Source: CAYJEQ01 sp964370185 (lineage in GTDB: Bacteria > Bacillota > Clostridia > Oscillospirales > Ruminococcaceae). Taken from it: 9,837 nucleotides of DNA. Of the stretch, positions 7,367 to 9,837 are shown one piece after another (the stretch's first letter is position 1; the number at the start of each line of letters is the position of its first letter). The position numbers and the translations under genes were made by a program. A model generated the notes under the pieces. The model made no database searches. It was not told where the DNA came from and saw only the letters and a program-made list of their open reading frames with translations. The stretch covers positions 1-9,837 of the forward strand of contig CAYJIJ010000073.1 of the NCBI GenBank assembly GCA_964370185.1. The letters run 5' to 3'.

Positions 7367-7383
7367 TTTATTGTGACAATAAA
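7367..7383. promoter_or_regulatory. Perfect 17-bp palindrome upstream of the sigma-54 promoter (candidate operator or activator site)
   Basis: TTTATTGT-G-ACAATAAA has 8-bp arms around a single central base. Its centre is about 44 bp upstream of the -24 element and about 69 bp upstream of the predicted start of transcription. It could be bound by the activator encoded upstream, or by a second regulator that tunes the promoter. A related half (TTATTGTGA) occurs in the -35 region of the activator's own promoter. The function is inferred. Confidence 0.45.
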
Positions 7384-7440
7384 TCAAATATTGTTTTAAT
7401 TATTATTAATATATTAATGTATTGTTAAGTGATAGCCAAA

Positions 7441-7490
7441 TAATACAATTAATACAATTAATACTGTTTATACATTTAAACCATACAATT
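7441..7490. repeat. Cluster of AATACAAT repeats and a GTTTA-N6-TAAAC inverted repeat (candidate upstream activator sites)
   Basis: A 9-bp unit TAATACAAT occurs twice in tandem (7441-7449, 7450-7458) and is followed by a diverged copy TAATACTGT (7459-7467). A further CATACAATT lies at 7482-7490. Within the block, GTTTA (7466-7470) and TAAAC (7477-7481) form an inverted repeat spaced by 6 bp. The cluster is about 135-185 bp upstream of the predicted sigma-54 start, the usual distance for enhancer sites bound by activator oligomers. The region is very AT-rich, so some of these matches may be chance. Confidence 0.4.
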
Positions 7491-7515
7491 AGCACAGGAT
7501 AATCAGGGAAATTAA

Positions 7516-7557
7516 ATTGCCATACTCACCGAACATATGTCAGGTAAATATGGCAAT
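7516..7557 (-). terminator. Hairpin terminator after the sigma-54 activator gene
   Basis: The arms ATTGCCATA and TATGGCAAT are perfect. They extend inward through TTTACC/GGTGAG, with two G-U pairs, to a stem of about 15 bp with a 12-nt loop. The structure begins 11 nt after the activator stop codon and is followed on the minus strand by the T-rich ATTTAATTT. It probably ends activator transcription, so the operon downstream depends on its own sigma-54 promoter. The T-tract is interrupted, so some readthrough is possible. Confidence 0.65.
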
Positions 7558-7568
7558 AGAATAATTTG

Positions 7569-9581
7569 TTATGAAAGCTTATCCATACCTTTCTGGGTTA
7601 GCCTCGTGCCAGCACGCCCTTTAGATATTATAAGCAGGCCCCTCTCTGCAAGGCTAAGAAGTATCTTTCTCACTTCCTGCTCACCCTTAAATATATTTTG
7701 CTCGGAAAGTTTTTGAGCAATACTCTTTCTTCCCACTTTTTTATTGTTTTGACTTTCAGTAAGTATAACTTTCATTATATACTCTTCAATTTCTTCCTGT
7801 GTATTTACCTTACTAACAGATATTTTCTGTGCATCGGGTGGTTTAGGAGAATTCATATTCATGCTTGGGGGAAGGTCATCCATTGTAATAATTGGCTTGT
7901 TAATAAAATTAAGATATTCAAAGCAGTTTCTCAGCTCTCTTATGTTTCCATCCCAATCATAGTTTATAAAAAATTCTCTTACTTGCTCGGATAAATTTAT
8001 ACGAACCCCAGTTTTAATACAAAAATTATCAAATATTTGTATTACATCCCTTTCCCTATATCTTAGGGGAGGAATAATAAGTGGCAATACACAGAGCCTA
8101 TAATATAAATCTTTTCTGAAAAGACCTTTTTCAACCTGTCTTTTTAAATCTACATTTGTTGCCGCAACCACCCTCACGTCAACCTTTATAATCGTATTGC
8201 CCCCAACTCTTGAAACTTCTTTTTCCTGCAAAACTCTGAGCAGTCTATTTTGCAGATGGAGTGGTATTTCGCCAATTTCATCTAAAAAGAGGGTTCCACC
8301 GTCCGCCACTTCAAACAATCCCTTTTTACCGCCTTTTTTTGCACCTGTAAATGCGCCGTCTTCATAGCCGAAAAATTCACTTTCAAGTAAGTTTTCGGGA
8401 ACGGAGGCACAGTTTATAGCAACAAATTGTTTATCCTTGCGCATTGAATTAGAATGTATTACATGGGCAAAAAGCTCTTTTCCTGTACCGCTTTCCCCAT
8501 GAATTAAAACTGAGGATTCATTTAAAGCCATCTTTAAGCAAAGCTCTTTTAGCTCTTTCATCACTTTGCTTTCACCAACAATATCACTTATGCTGTACTT
8601 AGTTATATGCCCAAGCTCGAGTGCGGCTTTACTGTGTTTATTAATTTTTTTCCTAACAGTTTCAAGCTCTCTTAATATGATGATGCCCATATCATCATTT
8701 GCAGTTTTAAGCCTATTGAGTACATTGCAGATGAGCACATGATCATTTACGGTGATTATACGCTCATGACCTGTTTTTACCGAAGATGGGTCGATGGATA
8801 AAATTTCATAGACGGATTTATTTATAACATCCTCATAGCTTTTTCCGATCCATTTTAGCGAAGTATTTGAGCAGTCCTTGATTTTATCGCTTTTATCGGT
8901 CATAATAACGCCTTCATCAAGATTTTCGAATAAAGTCTTTATCACATTATCCTGCACTACATTCTTATTAACCACATCGGAAAAGCTCTCGACTGAGCTG
9001 TGATTATTAGCACAATAAGCAGCAATTTTTTGAGCATATTCCTTTTCCGATAATTTAAAATGCAGGATAATCTCCCAATATAGCTGTACATCTATAATAG
9101 TATCATAAATATTTATTATCGGGGCGTCTATATTAGGGCAAGCGCCCTCTTCGCCTTGGGTGATAATAAAGTCAACCTCTTTGAGTGCCCCTTTAAACTG
9201 CGGATAATAAGGGTATAAAATCAAATCAGTTCTACCATGCTTATAAACTAAGTTCATGCTTTCTTGTGCCGTCTTTGGCCCAACATTTACGACATAAGCC
9301 GTAGAATTATATGGAATTTGCTCTAAATTAATAAGACCTCTTGGATGAATATCTTTTATAACCTTTAATATTTTTGCATTTTGTGGTATATACTCTTTAC
9401 ATTCTTTAATGATTTCAAAATCAGAAAGCAGTATTAAATCATACTGCGATAATTTAGCGATTTGAGGAGATGTTGAAGTGATATTTTCAATATCTATATC
9501 ATTACCAAAAAAGCTTTTTACATCTTCTCTGTATGTATCTCCTATTTCCTTACTGATAGTGACTATAATTAGCTTATTCAT
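7569..9581 (-). CDS. Sigma-54-dependent transcriptional activator (sensor-like N-terminus, PAS, AAA+, winged-helix-like C-terminus)
   Basis: This 670-residue enhancer-binding protein should use ATP to open sigma-54 promoters, most likely the one 237 nt after its stop codon. Residues 1 to about 195 form an alpha/beta sensor-like region that loosely recalls the PrpR N-terminal fold and may bind a small ligand. It lacks a response-regulator phosphorylation pattern. A PAS domain covers about 213-310 (FENLDEGVIMTD). The AAA+ domain (about 331-570) has Walker A GESGTGKE (362-369), an intact sigma-54 contact loop GAFTGA (409-414), Walker B GGTLFLDE (428-435), the arginine-finger region LFRKDLYYRL (487-496) and sensor II WDGNIREL (543-550). 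The C-terminus (about 591-670) does not look like the usual Fis-type helix-turn-helix. It looks like a winged helix, ending AERGLLIISKG..GTRLTQKG. AAAGGA about 9 nt before ATG 9581 supports the start. It is probably activated by the operon's substrate or a breakdown product. Confidence 0.95.
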   Translation of the reverse strand: MNKLIIVTISKEIGDTYREDVKSFFGNDIDIENITSTSPQIAKLSQYDLILLSDFEIIKECKEYIPQNAKILKVIKDIHPRGLINLEQIPYNSTAYVVNVGPKTAQESMNLVYKHGRTDLILYPYYPQFKGALKEVDFIITQGEEGACPNIDAPIINIYDTIIDVQLYWEIILHFKLSEKEYAQKIAAYCANNHSSVESFSDVVNKNVVQDNVIKTLFENLDEGVIMTDKSDKIKDCSNTSLKWIGKSYEDVINKSVYEILSIDPSSVKTGHERIITVNDHVLICNVLNRLKTANDDMGIIILRELETVRKKINKHSKAALELGHITKYSISDIVGESKVMKELKELCLKMALNESSVLIHGESGTGKELFAHVIHSNSMRKDKQFVAINCASVPENLLESEFFGYEDGAFTGAKKGGKKGLFEVADGGTLFLDEIGEIPLHLQNRLLRVLQEKEVSRVGGNTIIKVDVRVVAATNVDLKRQVEKGLFRKDLYYRLCVLPLIIPPLRYRERDVIQIFDNFCIKTGVRINLSEQVREFFINYDWDGNIRELRNCFEYLNFINKPIITMDDLPPSMNMNSPKPPDAQKISVSKVNTQEEIEEYIMKVILTESQNNKKVGRKSIAQKLSEQNIFKGEQEVRKILLSLAERGLLIISKGRAGTRLTQKGMDKLS

Positions 9582-9724
9582 TATAGAGTCCTTTCTTAAC
9601 AGGATTTAAAATCATCAAAACAGCTCATCAGTAGCGATAATTTTAGTAGCAAGATATTTTTATATATTTCTAAACATCCACGGTGATGAAAAATATATGT
9701 GAGAATTGCATTAAGTCATTAAAA

Positions 9725-9748
9725 TTGTATAACTTATATAAAATACAA
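9725..9748. repeat. Inverted repeat TTGTAT-N12-ATACAA in the activator leader
   Basis: TTGTAT (9725-9730) and ATACAA (9743-9748) are perfect inverted arms separated by 12 AT-only-rich bases. The same ATTGTAT word makes up the repeat cluster at 7441-7490 upstream of the operon promoter, which would fit autoregulation by the activator. The surrounding sequence is so AT-rich that chance is a real alternative. No other gene or clear structure is visible between 9582 and 9795. Confidence 0.25.
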
Positions 9749-9795
9749 ATTTTGATTTTAAAAAGCGTAGTTTCATTTACTACCTTATTAAAATA

Positions 9796-9824
9796 ATCAT
9801 ATCATAAAATTTATTTTATCACAA
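9796..9824 (-). promoter_or_regulatory. Sigma-70-type promoter of the activator gene
   Basis: On the minus strand TTGTGA (9824-9819, 4 of 6 to TTGACA) is followed after 17 bp by TATGAT (9801-9796, 5 of 6 to TATAAT). The start of transcription would be near 9789, giving an untranslated leader of about 208 nt before ATG 9581. The spacer contains ATAAAAT-AA-ATTTTAT, an inverted repeat that could be an operator. The AT-richness allows other -10-like words nearer the gene, so this is the best candidate rather than a proven site. Confidence 0.45.
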
Positions 9825-9837
9825 TAATTAAAATATC

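Noticed and set aside
7405..7418. ATTAATATATTAAT perfect palindrome
   Set aside because: It is made only of A and T in a very AT-rich region, so it carries little information and is likely chance.
9625..9631. CTGATGA on the minus strand in the activator leader, as in a hammerhead ribozyme core
   Set aside because: The required GAAA after a second stem and the other conserved bases are absent, so it is a chance heptamer.
9582..9795. Possible riboswitch in the roughly 208-nt activator leader
   Set aside because: The leader is AT-rich with only weak short inverted repeats and no riboswitch core that I recognise.
9582..9837. Search for a second sigma-54 promoter in front of the activator gene
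   Set aside because: TTGC words occur, but none has GG ten bases upstream; the gene more likely uses the sigma-70-type promoter.

Overview
The window looks like part of a low-GC Firmicutes (Clostridia-type) chromosome. The base composition is AT-rich, most genes have strong AGGAGG-like ribosome binding sites, gene spacing is tight, the solute-binding protein is a lipoprotein, and a sigma-54 activator controls an amino-acid/peptide operon. No species can be named from the sequence alone. Every gene is on the minus strand, so transcription runs from high to low coordinates. There is no RNA gene, insertion sequence, CRISPR array or phage gene.

In transcription order the layout is as follows. 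(1) At 9837-9582 is an AT-rich promoter and leader with a sigma-70-type promoter. (2) At 9581-7569 is a 670-residue sigma-54 enhancer-binding activator (sensor-like N-terminus, PAS, AAA+, winged-helix-like C-terminus), followed by a hairpin terminator. (3) At 7568-7273 is a control region holding an exact-consensus sigma-54 promoter (TGGCACG-N4-TTGCT) and, upstream of it, several AT-rich repeats and palindromes that could be activator sites. (4) At 7272-1707 are four closely packed or overlapping enzyme genes: gamma-glutamyltransferase 1, an alanine-racemase-family PLP enzyme, an M20 amidohydrolase, and gamma-glutamyltransferase 2. (5) At 1683-115 is a family-5 (Dpp/Opp-type) peptide-binding lipoprotein. 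(6) After a stem-loop, positions 39-1 hold the first 13 codons of a Dpp/Opp-type permease, cut by the window edge.

The most economical reading is a regulated import-and-breakdown pathway. A peptide-like substrate is captured outside by the lipoprotein and carried in by the ABC transporter. It is then cut inside the cell by two gamma-glutamyltransferases that lack signal peptides, an M20 amidohydrolase and an amino-acid racemase. The enzymes point to gamma-glutamyl amides or peptides, possibly N-acylated or containing D-residues such as wall-derived or poly-gamma-glutamate fragments. The substrate is inferred, not shown. The two gamma-glutamyltransferases differ at active-site positions: copy 1 keeps the residues expected to hold the alpha-amino group of glutamate, while copy 2 has Ser and Cys there. 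They may therefore handle different acyl groups.
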